Part shown: in pieces, positions 1-9,202 of the stretch
Position numbering within the stretch: the first letter of the stretch is position 1
Layout: each line of letters starts with the position of its first letter
Assembly: GCF_000016125.1 (NCBI RefSeq)
Contig: NC_009135.1
Span: 806,001-870,000 of the forward strand
Direction of reading: 5' to 3'
Length of the DNA stretch: 64,000 nucleotides
Source: Methanococcus maripaludis C5
GTDB lineage: Archaea; AGJL01; Methanococci; Methanococcales; Methanococcaceae
Notes under the pieces: model-generated
The model's database searches: none
The model's input: only the letters and a program-made list of their open reading frames with translations
Told to the model about the DNA's origin: nothing
Position numbers and translations under genes: made by a program

Positions 1-801
1 TAAAAATAAATTTACGTTTAAATTATAATAGTTAAACAAATGCAATTTTCGATAACTAAAAAAAGCTTCCCCGAGGATATTTAACTATGTATCTTTACAA
101 TTTTGAATTTATCCATATAACCCGCCCGGGTAATTTATGGATGTTGCATAATTTTTGAGTCACTGAAACATTCCCAATGTCATTGGGATATACGTATTCA
201 AAAATAATTTCCAATTAGCACCTTAAAAAGGTAATAACAATAAAAAAATAATGATAAAAATTCCCAAAGATACAGGAATATTTTTGTTAAGGGAGTTACT
301 AATTTCAACGCCCCAAATAACTCGCATAATAGGCATAATGTATAACAACATTAAATAATACTTTTTTGTATTTTATCGGTATTTCAAATATTTAAAATTG
401 TTAAAATTCATTGTTTTCATTCAATTACTTTTAAACTTTCTAGAATACATAACCAGATTTTCAGACGTATATGCATATAAGTCGTTCCCTACAATATCTC
501 CAAATCTTTACAATAATGTTCATAGGTGCATATAATTAAAAGCTATCAACAACGTAATTTCTTATAAAATATTGAATAAAAGAGTTTATAGATTTTAAAA
601 AAACGCGGAGATCGAGATTTGAAGGTATGTTAAGAAATAAATAACTGGATTGGCAGTCTCATCCTCAAGTTTCACCAACCTGGGCCATAAATTTTGGACA
701 TTCACCAAAATAATTATTTTTGGAACAAGGCATACTGACGGTGTCCCGTGACTTTAGTGATTGTGCCGTTTGTTTTAAAAGTTAATTAAAAAAATAAAGA
801 A
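1..801. other. AT-rich intergenic region, no intact gene
   Basis: No convincing intact gene is seen on either strand. A 17-bp perfect inverted repeat with a one-base centre lies at 172-188 (arms TCCCAATG and CATTGGGA). A second short one lies at 120-131 (arms ACCCG and CGGGT). On the minus strand, 595-733 could hold a broken small reading frame: a 22-residue segment from an ATG at 733 ends at a TGA, and shifting frame by one base gives a further 23 coding-like residues to a stop at 595. None of this matches a family I recognise. The region lies downstream of the minus-strand gene that ends at 802. Confidence 0.6.
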
Positions 802-1923
802 TTAAATCATTTCAACAAATGCTTCGATTCTTGTTTTTATCTGTTCATTATCGCTTTCTGAATAATCCGTTTCTATTCTAATTATTGGAATTCCTAAATT
901 TTTCAGTTCTTTTTCAATTAAAGCGCCTTCCAAGTTAAAGGTATGGCAGTATTGTAATGTGTAATAAACAACTCCATCAGCTTTTTGTTCTTTTACGAGT
1001 TCTTTTATTCTTTCAATTCTGCTGTCATTTTTATATGCGGATGCACAGTTGATTTTAAAGTACCTTTCTGCAAGATCGTCAATTGTGTACCCATTAACTA
1101 AATTATCGAATTTCCTAGTGCCTGTGCATGTTTCTTCGCCAATTACAAGTCCACCAACTTCTTCAATAATATCCACAATTTTAGTATTTCCTGCAACCAT
1201 CGGGCATCCTGCAACCAAAATTCTTTTTCCAGTGTATCCCTCACCGTTTTTAACCCGTTCTTCGAGTTCAGATATTAACTCTTTTAAAGTTGCGATCCTG
1301 TCATTTATATTTAACAAAAATGACCTCTGGAATATCTTCAGTGCATCAGTTCCAGTTATTGGGGAAGGAATATTAGACCTTAATTCGTAAAGCTTGTGTG
1401 ACAGCGTTCTTTCTTCATTTTCTTCGTCAATTGCTTCTTTTAATTTTTCTTCGGTAATTTTATTTCCAGTGAATTTTTCTACGTAATTTTTGAAATCGTA
1501 AACTTCTTTGAGCCATAATCCATACGATCTCTCATCCTTAAAATGAGGAAGATGCATAACATACATTTCTGACATCTCTGCCATGTGTTCAAACATTTTC
1601 TTCTTTCCATCACACGTGGTTTCCCCAACAATAACATCAGCAGCCTCAAAATAAGGGCATTTTTTATCTTTTTTGAACCCATATGAAGATTTGATCAATG
1701 GGCAGATATTTCTCGGTAAATCTTCTTCTGCTGAAGGAATGGTAGACTCTTTTCCGCCACAAAGTCCAACCGGAATTGCATCAGCTGCACATATAATTTC
1801 AGTAGGTACAAATACACAAAATCTACCAAATACTTTCTTTCCTTCGTCTTTTTCTTGATACAATTCATCTTTTCTTTTTGAATAGATTTCGTCGAGTTTT
1901 TTAATACTTTTTAATTCTTCCAA
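802..1923 (-). CDS. Double-cubane-cluster protein, 2-hydroxyacyl-CoA dehydratase D-component family
   Basis: This 373-residue protein belongs to the HgdB/BcrB-like superfamily of Fe-S proteins that use ATP-driven activators to deliver very low-potential electrons. Residues about 35-110 carry the family hallmarks: a CGGKES segment, then [17 protein letters not shown] and [10 protein letters not shown], which together give the cysteines expected for a [4Fe-4S] or double-cubane cluster. A single-subunit gene with no CoA-transferase or second dehydratase subunit beside it fits the stand-alone double-cubane-cluster protein (DCCP) group better than a true hydroxyacyl-CoA dehydratase. The start is a TTG at 1923 preceded by GGTGA. 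The gene is divergent from the MFS carrier and borders a corrinoid methyltransferase cluster that encodes an ASKHA ATPase. No dedicated HgdC-type activator is present. The family is fairly sure; the substrate is unknown. Confidence 0.8.
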   Translation of the reverse strand: MEELKSIKKLDEIYSKRKDELYQEKDEGKKVFGRFCVFVPTEIICAADAIPVGLCGGKESTIPSAEEDLPRNICPLIKSSYGFKKDKKCPYFEAADVIVGETTCDGKKKMFEHMAEMSEMYVMHLPHFKDERSYGLWLKEVYDFKNYVEKFTGNKITEEKLKEAIDEENEERTLSHKLYELRSNIPSPITGTDALKIFQRSFLLNINDRIATLKELISELEERVKNGEGYTGKRILVAGCPMVAGNTKIVDIIEEVGGLVIGEETCTGTRKFDNLVNGYTIDDLAERYFKINCASAYKNDSRIERIKELVKEQKADGVVYYTLQYCHTFNLEGALIEKELKNLGIPIIRIETDYSESDNEQIKTRIEAFVEMI

Positions 1924-2173
1924 AGTTTCACCGATTTTTATAGTTTAAACTATCTTCTAAGAGATTATTTAAATTCTTTTTCATTTTTTATTGTACTCAA
2001 TATCTATTAAAATATCTATTAATTCTAAATAAACAGCTAAATTTTAATATATTAATTTATAATCATTTAATCTAATACCATTATCAATATATATTGGGAA
2101 TTAAATAATTCAATGACGGTCTTAGATTTTAAGATACCAAAAAAATTAAAAATAACTATTCTTGAGGTCATAC
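1924..2173. promoter_or_regulatory. Divergent promoter region with palindrome and tandem repeat
   Basis: This 250-bp AT-rich gap separates the divergent double-cubane gene and MFS gene. It contains a perfect 14-bp palindrome, ATAGTTTAAACTAT, at 1940-1953, and a perfect tandem 12-bp direct repeat, AATATCTATTAA, at 1999-2010 and 2011-2022. TATA-like stretches lie around 2047-2065. The palindrome shares its AAACTA half-site with an inverted repeat upstream of the corrinoid operon. A regulatory role is inferred from position only. Confidence 0.45.
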
Positions 2174-3478
2174 ATGTTATCCAAAGACAACATCGGCAAA
2201 ATGATGAAGTATAGATGGGTAATCTTTGCAGTTCTTGCTTTAGTTTACTTCTTCGTATATTTCCACAGAGTATCGCCAGCAGTTATGGCTGGAGATCTCA
2301 TGACAACGTTTGGGGTAGGCGCAACTTCAATGGGTCTACTTGGATCAGTTTACTTTTATGCATACGCATTAATGCAGATTCCTTCAGGTATAATGTCTGA
2401 TAAATTCGGACCAAGAAGGGTCGTTGCTGTTTTTACACTTGTTGCAGCGGCAGGTGCAATTCTTACGGGTATTGCAACTGACTTTAACATGGTTATCATG
2501 GGGAGGCTTTTAATCGGTATTGGTGTAGCTGCAGTATACATTCCGATAATGAAAATGCTTTCGATCTGGTTTAGAAAAAACGAATTTGCCACCCAAAGTG
2601 GTATAATGCTCGCAGTTGGAAACGTTGGGGCATTATCCGCAGCAGCGCCACTTGCTTACCTTAACACGGCATTAGGTTGGCAAACAGTATTCATGGGGCT
2701 TGGTGTAGTATCAATTGCTCTTGCAATTCTTTCATACATAGTTATTAGGGATAGGCCATCAGAAATGGGTCTTCCAAATATTGAAGATATTGAAGCTCAT
2801 GAAAATGGTGAAGCTGTTTCAACAGCAACAAAACCTGCAGAAAATATATCAATCATGGATTCTATTAAAATGGTTTTAGGTAAAAAATCATTTTGGCCGT
2901 TGGCAGTATGGTTTTTCTTCTACTACGGATCATTGATGGCATACCAAGGACTTTGGGCCGGTCCATACTTTAAAGATATCTTAGGTTGGGACAAAGCTAC
3001 ATACGCAGGTCTTTTAACGTTTATCGGGATCGGTTTGATCTTAGGATGCCCTGTTTCAGGATACATCGCAGATAAAGTTTTAAAATCAAGAAAAAAGACA
3101 TTAATTATCGGTACAATAATGTACACCTTGTTATGGTTTGCAGTATGGTACTTTAACGGAATGGACAATCCATTATTCTATAAAATCCTATACATATTAT
3201 TCGGATTCTTTGCAGGATTCTTCGTTGTATGCTACGGACAGGTGAAATCATTATTTCCCATCTCGATAGCGGGAACATCCACATCAATCCTCAACTTCTT
3301 CCCATTCTTTGGTGGTGCAGTACTCCAGCAAGTTTGTGGTTTAGTAATCGCAAGCTACGGGCTTAATGCATTAGGAGGATTTACCAGTGCAGGATACCAA
3401 ATGGCATGGTTATTACTTGCTGTTGGAATGGTTATTGCAACAATCTGTGTTTATTTCTCAGAAGAAAAAGGACTTTAA
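2174..3478 (+). CDS. MFS transporter, probably for the cluster's substrate
   Basis: This is a 434-residue major facilitator protein with about 12 hydrophobic segments in two six-helix halves. The halves are joined by a hydrophilic loop around residues 200-235. The loop between TM2 and TM3 carries DKFGPRR, the usual MFS motif A. The best start is the ATG at 2174, because TTGAGGTCATAC just before it supplies the ribosome binding site; the upstream in-frame TTG at 2162 overlaps that site. The gene sits between a double-cubane protein and a UroD-family protein, so it may import a methylated or other organic substrate for the corrinoid system. Orientation toward organic anions is plausible from the general look of the sequence, but specificity cannot be read. 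Confidence 0.8.
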   Translation: MLSKDNIGKMMKYRWVIFAVLALVYFFVYFHRVSPAVMAGDLMTTFGVGATSMGLLGSVYFYAYALMQIPSGIMSDKFGPRRVVAVFTLVAAAGAILTGIATDFNMVIMGRLLIGIGVAAVYIPIMKMLSIWFRKNEFATQSGIMLAVGNVGALSAAAPLAYLNTALGWQTVFMGLGVVSIALAILSYIVIRDRPSEMGLPNIEDIEAHENGEAVSTATKPAENISIMDSIKMVLGKKSFWPLAVWFFFYYGSLMAYQGLWAGPYFKDILGWDKATYAGLLTFIGIGLILGCPVSGYIADKVLKSRKKTLIIGTIMYTLLWFAVWYFNGMDNPLFYKILYILFGFFAGFFVVCYGQVKSLFPISIAGTSTSILNFFPFFGGAVLQQVCGLVIASYGLNALGGFTSAGYQMAWLLLAVGMVIATICVYFSEEKGL

Positions 3479-3491
3479 ATCCACTAAATTA

Positions 3492-3512
3492 TTTTCTTTT
3501 TTCATTTTTTTT
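3492..3512 (+). terminator. T-rich tract after the MFS gene
   Basis: Two runs of T separated by single C or A residues follow the MFS stop codon by 13 bases. Archaeal termination typically occurs at such U-tracts. The next gene, on the same strand, starts 35 bases further on with its own ribosome binding site, so this would be partial termination at most. Confidence 0.4.
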
Positions 3513-3547
3513 AAGATTTAAAAATCAATTTAAACGTGGTGAAATTT

Positions 3548-4411
3548 ATGAAAAAAACATTTTCATGCATCAGCGACAATTTAGAAAACATTCCAAAAGA
3601 ATTAATTGCATCAAAAAATTTAAAATTTCCAGATATACATGAAAATCTTTCAGATATGGTAGAATTTTCAAAAATAATGAAAGAACATAAAAAAGACCTG
3701 TTCTGTAGAGTTCCATTCTGCATGACTGTTGAAGCAGAATCATTGGGTGCTAAAATTAACATGGGCGATGAAAAATATGGCCCAAGAGCTAAAGAATACG
3801 CTTTTAAAAATTTAGATGAGTTAGAAACCATAAAACCGATTGATCTAACTTCTGGTCGAATCAGAATGGTTCTTGATGCTATTCAGGAGTTAAAAAAGTC
3901 AGGTGAACTCCCAATTCTTACCGTTGAAGGGCCAATTACAATAATTTCCTCATTAATGGAGTCTAGAATTTTTTATAAAGAGCTCAGAAAGAACCCCGAA
4001 AGAATGAATACTTTCTTAAATTTTTTAGAAGATGAAATTGTAAAATATGTCCTCTCGGGAATTGAAAATGGGGCTAAAATTATTTCTTTTGGAGATCCAG
4101 CAGGAAGTATTGATATTGTTGGTCCAAAAGTCTTTAGGGAATACAGCGGAAAGATTGCTAAAAACATTATCGAAAAAGTCAAATCAAAAGAAAAAAACTG
4201 TATTATTCACGTTTGTGGAAAAACGTCTGTTTCACTTGAAAATGAAGGAATGTACGAATTTAACCCAATAAACTGCAATTCTGAAACATATGGAAAAGCA
4301 ATTTATGAACTAATCCGTGAGAACACAAAGACAAAGATTATTGGGCACAACTGCATCAAAAAATCAATTTATAAAATTCCAAAAAATACAATTTGGGAAA
4401 TAAAAGAATAA
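3548..4411 (+). CDS. Shortened MtaA-like UroD-family protein
   Basis: This 287-residue protein resembles the MtaA-like protein encoded at 6216-7244 over most of its length, sharing PFCMTVEAES, an SSLMES/SSLMEP stretch, GDPAGS/SDPSGT, a GPK.F.E.. element and the zinc-ligand HVCG (His221, Cys223). It is about 55 residues shorter. The N-terminus is replaced by an unrelated stretch, and the C-terminus stops before the Cys-containing SPACG segment that supplies the third zinc ligand in MtaA. A cysteine in GHNC (Cys269) might substitute. The start is ATG 3548, chosen because GGTGA lies five bases before it; the upstream GTG at 3536 has no such site. It could be a degenerate or regulatory paralogue, or a methyltransferase with an altered metal site. 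It is probably co-transcribed with the MFS gene. Confidence 0.7.
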   Translation: MKKTFSCISDNLENIPKELIASKNLKFPDIHENLSDMVEFSKIMKEHKKDLFCRVPFCMTVEAESLGAKINMGDEKYGPRAKEYAFKNLDELETIKPIDLTSGRIRMVLDAIQELKKSGELPILTVEGPITIISSLMESRIFYKELRKNPERMNTFLNFLEDEIVKYVLSGIENGAKIISFGDPAGSIDIVGPKVFREYSGKIAKNIIEKVKSKEKNCIIHVCGKTSVSLENEGMYEFNPINCNSETYGKAIYELIRENTKTKIIGHNCIKKSIYKIPKNTIWEIKE

Positions 4412-4437
4412 TAAATTATTATTTTAATTGCTGATTC

Positions 4438-6216
4438 TTAAAAATTTAAGGAATCAACGAACAATTTTTCGTAGTTTTCTTTGGTAGAAAGTTCAAAATA
4501 TTTTATGTCCTTTGAAACTGACTCCATTTCATTTCGTGATTCTTTTGAAAGTAGACACATTAAAGCACCAGTTTTGGAAGAATTTCCAATATATCTCACC
4601 TTTTTACCGAGTTTTTCTGGAATTATTCCACTTCCAACGAGGCTTTCAACAGTTAAATGTTTTCCAAACTGTCCTGCAATGATTACTTCATCAATTTCTT
4701 CCATTGTTAAATTATTTTCATCCAGAAGTGCCAAAAATCCCGAAACAATTGCTGCTTTTGCCAGTTGAACCTGCCGTATATCTTTTTGTGATACCACTAT
4801 TTCTGGACTTTTTGAAATCTGCACGAATTTTTTTGAGTTTTTTTCTATTATCAAATTTGTATATTCATTATTTTTACCATTGGCATTAATTAACCGGCCA
4901 GTTTTACCAACAAGGCCTGTTCTAACAATTTCCGATATTGAATCCAATATTCCACTACCACAAATTCCAACCGGATCTTTATTTCCAATAACTTTTAATT
5001 CAACTCCATTTTCAGTAAATTTAATCCCTTCGATTGCACCGTTCGCAGCCCTCATCCCATGGCTTATATTCATCCCCTCGAGTGCAGGGCCCGCAGCACA
5101 TGAACATGACGAAAGAATGCCTTTTTTTGAAAATATTATCTCCCCATTTGTACCAATATCAATAAAAAGAACATTTTTTTCAGCTTTTAAAAGTTCAGAA
5201 ACTATAACGCCTGCAACAATATCTGCTCCGATATATCCTGAAACTCCAGGTAAACAGTAAATTCTACCAAATGGGGAAATATTTATTCCAACATCTTTCG
5301 AAGGAATGTTTTTTCCAGATAAAAATACGGACAAATAGGGAGATTTTCCAATTGACTCCGCATCAATATTCAATAAAAAGTGCATCATTGTAGTATTTGC
5401 AGCAATTGAAACTTCATAGATATTTTCAACTGAAATGTTATTTTGAGTCGATAAATCAAAAATAAGTTTATTTATACCACCAATTATTGCGTTATTTAAT
5501 AATTCGAGTCCATTTTCATTTTTGTTTGCAAAATCAATCCTTGAAAGTACGTCTGAACCGTATTCTTTTTGAGGATTTATCATAGTTTCAGATGCAATTT
5601 CTACCCCATTTACCATATCTATTAAAGATGCTACAACAGTGGTGGTTCCAATATCAACCGCAATTCCGTATATTTTTTTATTTATCCCATGTTCGATTCC
5701 GATTAATTCATCATTTAAAAAAATCGAAGTCAAATTTCCTGTTTTAAATGATTTTTGCAGAGCTTTTAAACTTTCGATATCCTGTATTTTATCCACATTT
5801 AATTCGGAATTAACAATTTCTTCATAATTATTCTTATTTAATTCACATTCAGATAAATTGATGATTTTTTTTGTGATCGGCGGATTAATTTTTAAGTTTG
5901 GCATATAACCATCGGTTAAAATCTTGTGATTTTCATCCAAATTTAATAATTCAATTGTTACATTTCCTAATGCTTTTGTGAGGCAACTTAAGCGGATTCC
6001 CCCATCAATTTCATCTTTTGATAAATGTTCAAGCTCTTCAGGGGATAATGGTGTGGTTTCCCCACCAACAACCCTTACCTTACATTTTCCGCAAGTTCCA
6101 ACCCCCCCGCAGGGAACTTCTATTTTAATTCCGTTTTCTTGAAGAATTTTGAAAATAAATTCCCCTTCTTCAAACTCAAATTTATTTTTATCGTTATATA
6201 TTTCCAGTACTGCCAT
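4438..6216 (-). CDS. RACo-type corrinoid reactivation protein, [2Fe-2S] ferredoxin plus ASKHA ATPase
   Basis: This 592-residue protein is built as in the RACo/COG3894 family that reduces inactive Co(II) corrinoid proteins to Co(I) at the cost of ATP. An N-terminal plant-type ferredoxin domain (about residues 1-90) has cysteines 36, 42, 45 and 78 in the C-x5-C-x2-C-xn-C pattern. A linker/middle region follows, then a large ASKHA domain from about residue 183, with VDIGTTTVV, IDIGTNGEI, AAGPALEG and VGICGSGILD nucleotide-binding motifs. It does not show the C-terminal 2[4Fe-4S] domain of methanosarcinal RamA, so the acetogen RACo type is the better match. Its ATG at 6216 overlaps the stop of the upstream MtaA-like gene (TAATG), implying translational coupling. 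The likely partner is the corrinoid protein at 8483-9142. Confidence 0.85.
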   Translation of the reverse strand: MAVLEIYNDKNKFEFEEGEFIFKILQENGIKIEVPCGGVGTCGKCKVRVVGGETTPLSPEELEHLSKDEIDGGIRLSCLTKALGNVTIELLNLDENHKILTDGYMPNLKINPPITKKIINLSECELNKNNYEEIVNSELNVDKIQDIESLKALQKSFKTGNLTSIFLNDELIGIEHGINKKIYGIAVDIGTTTVVASLIDMVNGVEIASETMINPQKEYGSDVLSRIDFANKNENGLELLNNAIIGGINKLIFDLSTQNNISVENIYEVSIAANTTMMHFLLNIDAESIGKSPYLSVFLSGKNIPSKDVGINISPFGRIYCLPGVSGYIGADIVAGVIVSELLKAEKNVLFIDIGTNGEIIFSKKGILSSCSCAAGPALEGMNISHGMRAANGAIEGIKFTENGVELKVIGNKDPVGICGSGILDSISEIVRTGLVGKTGRLINANGKNNEYTNLIIEKNSKKFVQISKSPEIVVSQKDIRQVQLAKAAIVSGFLALLDENNLTMEEIDEVIIAGQFGKHLTVESLVGSGIIPEKLGKKVRYIGNSSKTGALMCLLSKESRNEMESVSKDIKYFELSTKENYEKLFVDSLNF

Positions 6217-7244
6217 TAATCTCCCCTTTTAGAGTTTTTGCAAACGTTGACCATTGCCTGAATATTTTCTAACTTTGTTCTAACTCCTATTCCGCATGCG
6301 GGGGACAAAATATCAACCCCGTATTTAATACATGCTCGACTCATTCGTTCAATAGATTTAGGTGTTCCATTTTCAAGAGTAAATGTGCTAACGTTTCCCA
6401 TAATTGCTTTTCTTGATACGTTTTCAACCACCTGTCCAACATCAGTAATTGAATCAAAACTTATCGCATCACTTTTTAACGAATTTATTTCTTCAAATAC
6501 GCTCTTTAACCTGCCACAAATATGGATTATAGTTCCAGTTTCTGCCAGATCTTTTGTTTCTTCAATGATTTTGTTTAAATAGGGAATTGCAAATTCTTTG
6601 AACATTTTTGGACCCAATATCTCGCCAGTTCCACTTGGATCAGATATTGCTAAAACATCTGCACCGGATTTTAACTGTGCTTTTCCAAATTCGATTAAAT
6701 TTTCGGTCACAAAATCCATGAATTCTTTTGCAACTTCGGGTTTTCTCCTAAGTTCTTTATAATAAGTTACAGGCTCCATTAAAGACGATGCAGTGCTAAC
6801 AGGGCCTGTAATATTTGCAATTATTGGAACTTCCGTATGTTTATCTTTTAAAATGTCTATTGATTCTAAAACTGTTTTTCCACGCCCTTCATCAATATTT
6901 ATATGATTTAATTTTCCATATTCTGTAACAGACCCTATTGGATAGTTTGTAACTCTTGGTTCAGTAATATCAGTCCCCATTTTAACTCCTGCACCCATTG
7001 ATTCAGCTTCAACAGTCATACAAAATGGAACTCCGTAATTTTCAAACCCGCCATTTTCATACATTCCAACTGTAAGTTTAGCCATTTTTTCAGCATCAGT
7101 ATGTGCTTCTGGCCAGTATACTCCGGTAATGTCCATGATATCTTTTGTAATCATGTTCATCATGCCACCGGGGCATATGCAAGGGACCCTATCAATTTCT
7201 TCTCCATTGAGGGCTTTTGAAAGCCTTTCTTTTGGCGTAATCAT
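6216..7244 (-). CDS. MtaA/MtbA-like methylcobamide methyltransferase (UroD family)
   Basis: This 342-residue UroD-fold protein closely follows the MtaA/MtbA type, the enzymes that move a methyl group from a corrinoid protein to coenzyme M. It has the WPEAHTDAEKMAKL element near residue 44, PFCMTVEAESMGA near 73, SDPSGTGEILGPK near 201, and the zinc ligand set His241-x-Cys243 plus Cys317 (SPACGIG). Its length is normal for the family. The ATG at 7244 has a GAGTGAT ribosome binding site. It is the third gene of a leftward operon: corrinoid protein, UroD-family protein, this gene, RACo. By similarity it is the best candidate for the CoM-facing methyltransferase, which would feed methyl-CoM to methanogenesis. 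That direction of transfer is inference. Confidence 0.82.
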   Translation of the reverse strand: MITPKERLSKALNGEEIDRVPCICPGGMMNMITKDIMDITGVYWPEAHTDAEKMAKLTVGMYENGGFENYGVPFCMTVEAESMGAGVKMGTDITEPRVTNYPIGSVTEYGKLNHINIDEGRGKTVLESIDILKDKHTEVPIIANITGPVSTASSLMEPVTYYKELRRKPEVAKEFMDFVTENLIEFGKAQLKSGADVLAISDPSGTGEILGPKMFKEFAIPYLNKIIEETKDLAETGTIIHICGRLKSVFEEINSLKSDAISFDSITDVGQVVENVSRKAIMGNVSTFTLENGTPKSIERMSRACIKYGVDILSPACGIGVRTKLENIQAMVNVCKNSKRGD

Positions 7245-7366
7245 TAAATCACTCTTTTTATTTAAATTGTCAAATATAAAATCTATTTTGAAATAAAATT
7301 TAAAAAAATCAAACCAAAAATTTAAAAATTATAAAATCTGGGTGAATAAATTAATAATTTGAATAC

Positions 7367-8458
7367 TTAGTCATTGTATTTATCAATACTAAGTAAATAA
7401 TCTAATTTTTCTTCGGTAATTGGCCATCCGGCTTCCCTTGCAGCATCCATCATTGCATCAATATTTTCAACAGGAACATCTACAGGAAGACTACATCCAG
7501 ACATTATCATGTATCCTTTTTTAGCATTAATTCCCTGTTTAATACATTTTAAGGTAGCTTTTCTAACATCTTCTCTTGAACCAGCATACAATACTCCTGA
7601 AGGGTCGACATTTCCTGCAATAACCATTCTGTCACCAACGGTTTCTGCACAGTTTTCCAGATCTGCAATATCATCAATACTTAAAACATCAACACCCATA
7701 TCCACAAGATCTTCCCAGATAGGATCAGTCTTTCCACAGATATGAATGACCAATTTTCCAGTTCTTGCTTTTATATAGTCTATTAATCGTTTTAAATAAG
7801 GTGCTGAAAATTCTCTGAAATGTTTTGGACTTACAACAGTACATGAAGAAAGTGGTTCTGAAACTGTAACTCCCGTCCCTTTTTCGAGAACTGCATCGGT
7901 TAATGCAATGCAGCTTTGGAGTGAAATTTCACATAGTTTGTGAACTGAGTCTGGGTCTTTTAAAAGCATTTTTGTCATTTTTTCTACGCCAATTAAAAAG
8001 AAAGCGTTTGTAAATGGACCAACAACTGAAGCAGTAACTCCAACGTCACTTGCTATTTCATCTCGTACAATTTCAAGTGCCCTTAAATGAACGGGTATTC
8101 TACCATCCGTGTATGGATCAATGACTTTTAATTTATCAAATTCTGACATGTTATTTATTGCAGGTTCTTCCAAATCTGCAGTATTGTCATAGGGCATGTT
8201 AATTTTTGCACCCATTGCTTCTGAAATCAAAAACAAATCTGTGAAGACTCTTGCACCGTCTGATCCAAATCTTCTGTATGTTTTGATAATTGCATCCGCT
8301 AATGCTTCTGGATCCGTGTTAAATTGTGAAATTTTATAGCCTGCAATTCTTGCCATTCCGTTTCCAATATTTGGGTTACATGCAATTCTATCGATTGGCT
8401 CCCCTTTTGCCTTAGCAGTAGCTCTTTCAACGGGTGTCATTTTGTCTGGGTAATCCAT
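7367..8458 (-). CDS. UroD-family methyltransferase, candidate substrate:corrinoid methyltransferase
   Basis: This 363-residue UroD-fold protein has the zinc ligand pattern His239-x-Cys241 (VIHICGK) and Cys322 (MSGCSLP). It is distinctly less like MtaA than the next gene in the operon. UroD-type proteins are known both as CoM methyltransferases and as substrate:corrinoid methyltransferases, for example in methylthiol/dimethyl sulfide, chloromethane and some O-demethylase systems. No other candidate first methyltransferase (MtaB, MttB, MtmB or MtbB type) is visible nearby, so this protein is proposed to demethylate the unknown substrate. The start ATG at 8458 follows GGAGAGAT. It is second in the operon, directly after the corrinoid protein. 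Family assignment is good; role is inferred from context. Confidence 0.78.
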   Translation of the reverse strand: MDYPDKMTPVERATAKAKGEPIDRIACNPNIGNGMARIAGYKISQFNTDPEALADAIIKTYRRFGSDGARVFTDLFLISEAMGAKINMPYDNTADLEEPAINNMSEFDKLKVIDPYTDGRIPVHLRALEIVRDEIASDVGVTASVVGPFTNAFFLIGVEKMTKMLLKDPDSVHKLCEISLQSCIALTDAVLEKGTGVTVSEPLSSCTVVSPKHFREFSAPYLKRLIDYIKARTGKLVIHICGKTDPIWEDLVDMGVDVLSIDDIADLENCAETVGDRMVIAGNVDPSGVLYAGSREDVRKATLKCIKQGINAKKGYMIMSGCSLPVDVPVENIDAMMDAAREAGWPITEEKLDYLLSIDKYND

Positions 8459-8482
8459 AATAATCTCTCCGTAACATTTAAC

Positions 8483-9142
8483 TTAATTTTTTAATTTTGT
8501 AACTAATTCTTTTGCAATCCTTGCAGATTTTGAGGCTTCCGGTGCATAGCCGTCTGCACCGATTTTATCTGCGAAACTTTGTGAGATTGGACCTCCTCCA
8601 ATCATTACAATTGTTTTTTCCCGCATTCCTTCTTCTTTCAACATGTCAATAACGACTTTCATATTGTCCATTGTAGTCGTCATGAGCGTTGAAAGTCCCA
8701 ATACGTCTGCATTGATTTCTTTAGCTTTTTTTATGAATTCGACAGGTGGAACATCCCTACCCAGATCATAAACTTCAAAGCCTTGTGTTTCGAGCATAAT
8801 TTTAAATAAGTTTTTCCCAATATCGTGAGTATCTCCTTCAACAACACCAACAACTGCTTTAAATTTGCTATCTGAATCAGTATACTTCAAATGAGGTTTT
8901 AATATATCTAAACCAAGGTACATTGCGTCAGAACAGACTAAAAGTTCAGGAATGAAGTATTCTCCTTCTTCATAAAGTATTCCTGCCCTATTCATCCCTT
9001 CCGCGAGACCTTCCGTAATTCCTTCAAATGCATCAAATCCATTTTCAATATACTTTTTAGATAGTTCTTCTGTTTTTTCTTCGTCCATTTCGACAATAGA
9101 GTCGGAAAGTTCTTTTATTAGTCGTTCTTTTAATTCACTCAT
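8483..9142 (-). CDS. Methyltransferase corrinoid-binding protein (MtaC/MtbC-like)
   Basis: This 219-residue protein has the two-part structure of methyltransferase corrinoid proteins: a helical cap domain (about residues 1-90) and a B12-binding Rossmann domain (about 94-219). The cobalt-ligand signature is D104-x-H106-D107-x-G109 in VEGDTHDIGK, followed by SxL at STLMTT and GGGP near residue 182. His106 is the expected lower cobalt ligand. The start is the ATG at 9142, preceded by GAGGTCA; an in-frame codon ten residues upstream lacks a binding site. It is the first gene of the leftward operon and would carry the methyl group between the UroD-type methyltransferases, with RACo keeping its cobalt reduced. 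Confidence 0.88.
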   Translation of the reverse strand: MSELKERLIKELSDSIVEMDEEKTEELSKKYIENGFDAFEGITEGLAEGMNRAGILYEEGEYFIPELLVCSDAMYLGLDILKPHLKYTDSDSKFKAVVGVVEGDTHDIGKNLFKIMLETQGFEVYDLGRDVPPVEFIKKAKEINADVLGLSTLMTTTMDNMKVVIDMLKEEGMREKTIVMIGGGPISQSFADKIGADGYAPEASKSARIAKELVTKLKN

Positions 9143-9202
9143 TTTTGACCTCTTGAGTTTAAAATTTAGCAATGCAAAATTAACAACACAAATATGTAAT
9201 AA

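Noticed and set aside
4438-9142. Methanol, methylamine or glycine-betaine system
   Set aside because: No MtaB or MttB-type gene is present, and no long in-frame TAG as in pyrrolysine enzymes was seen; all candidate methyltransferases are UroD type.
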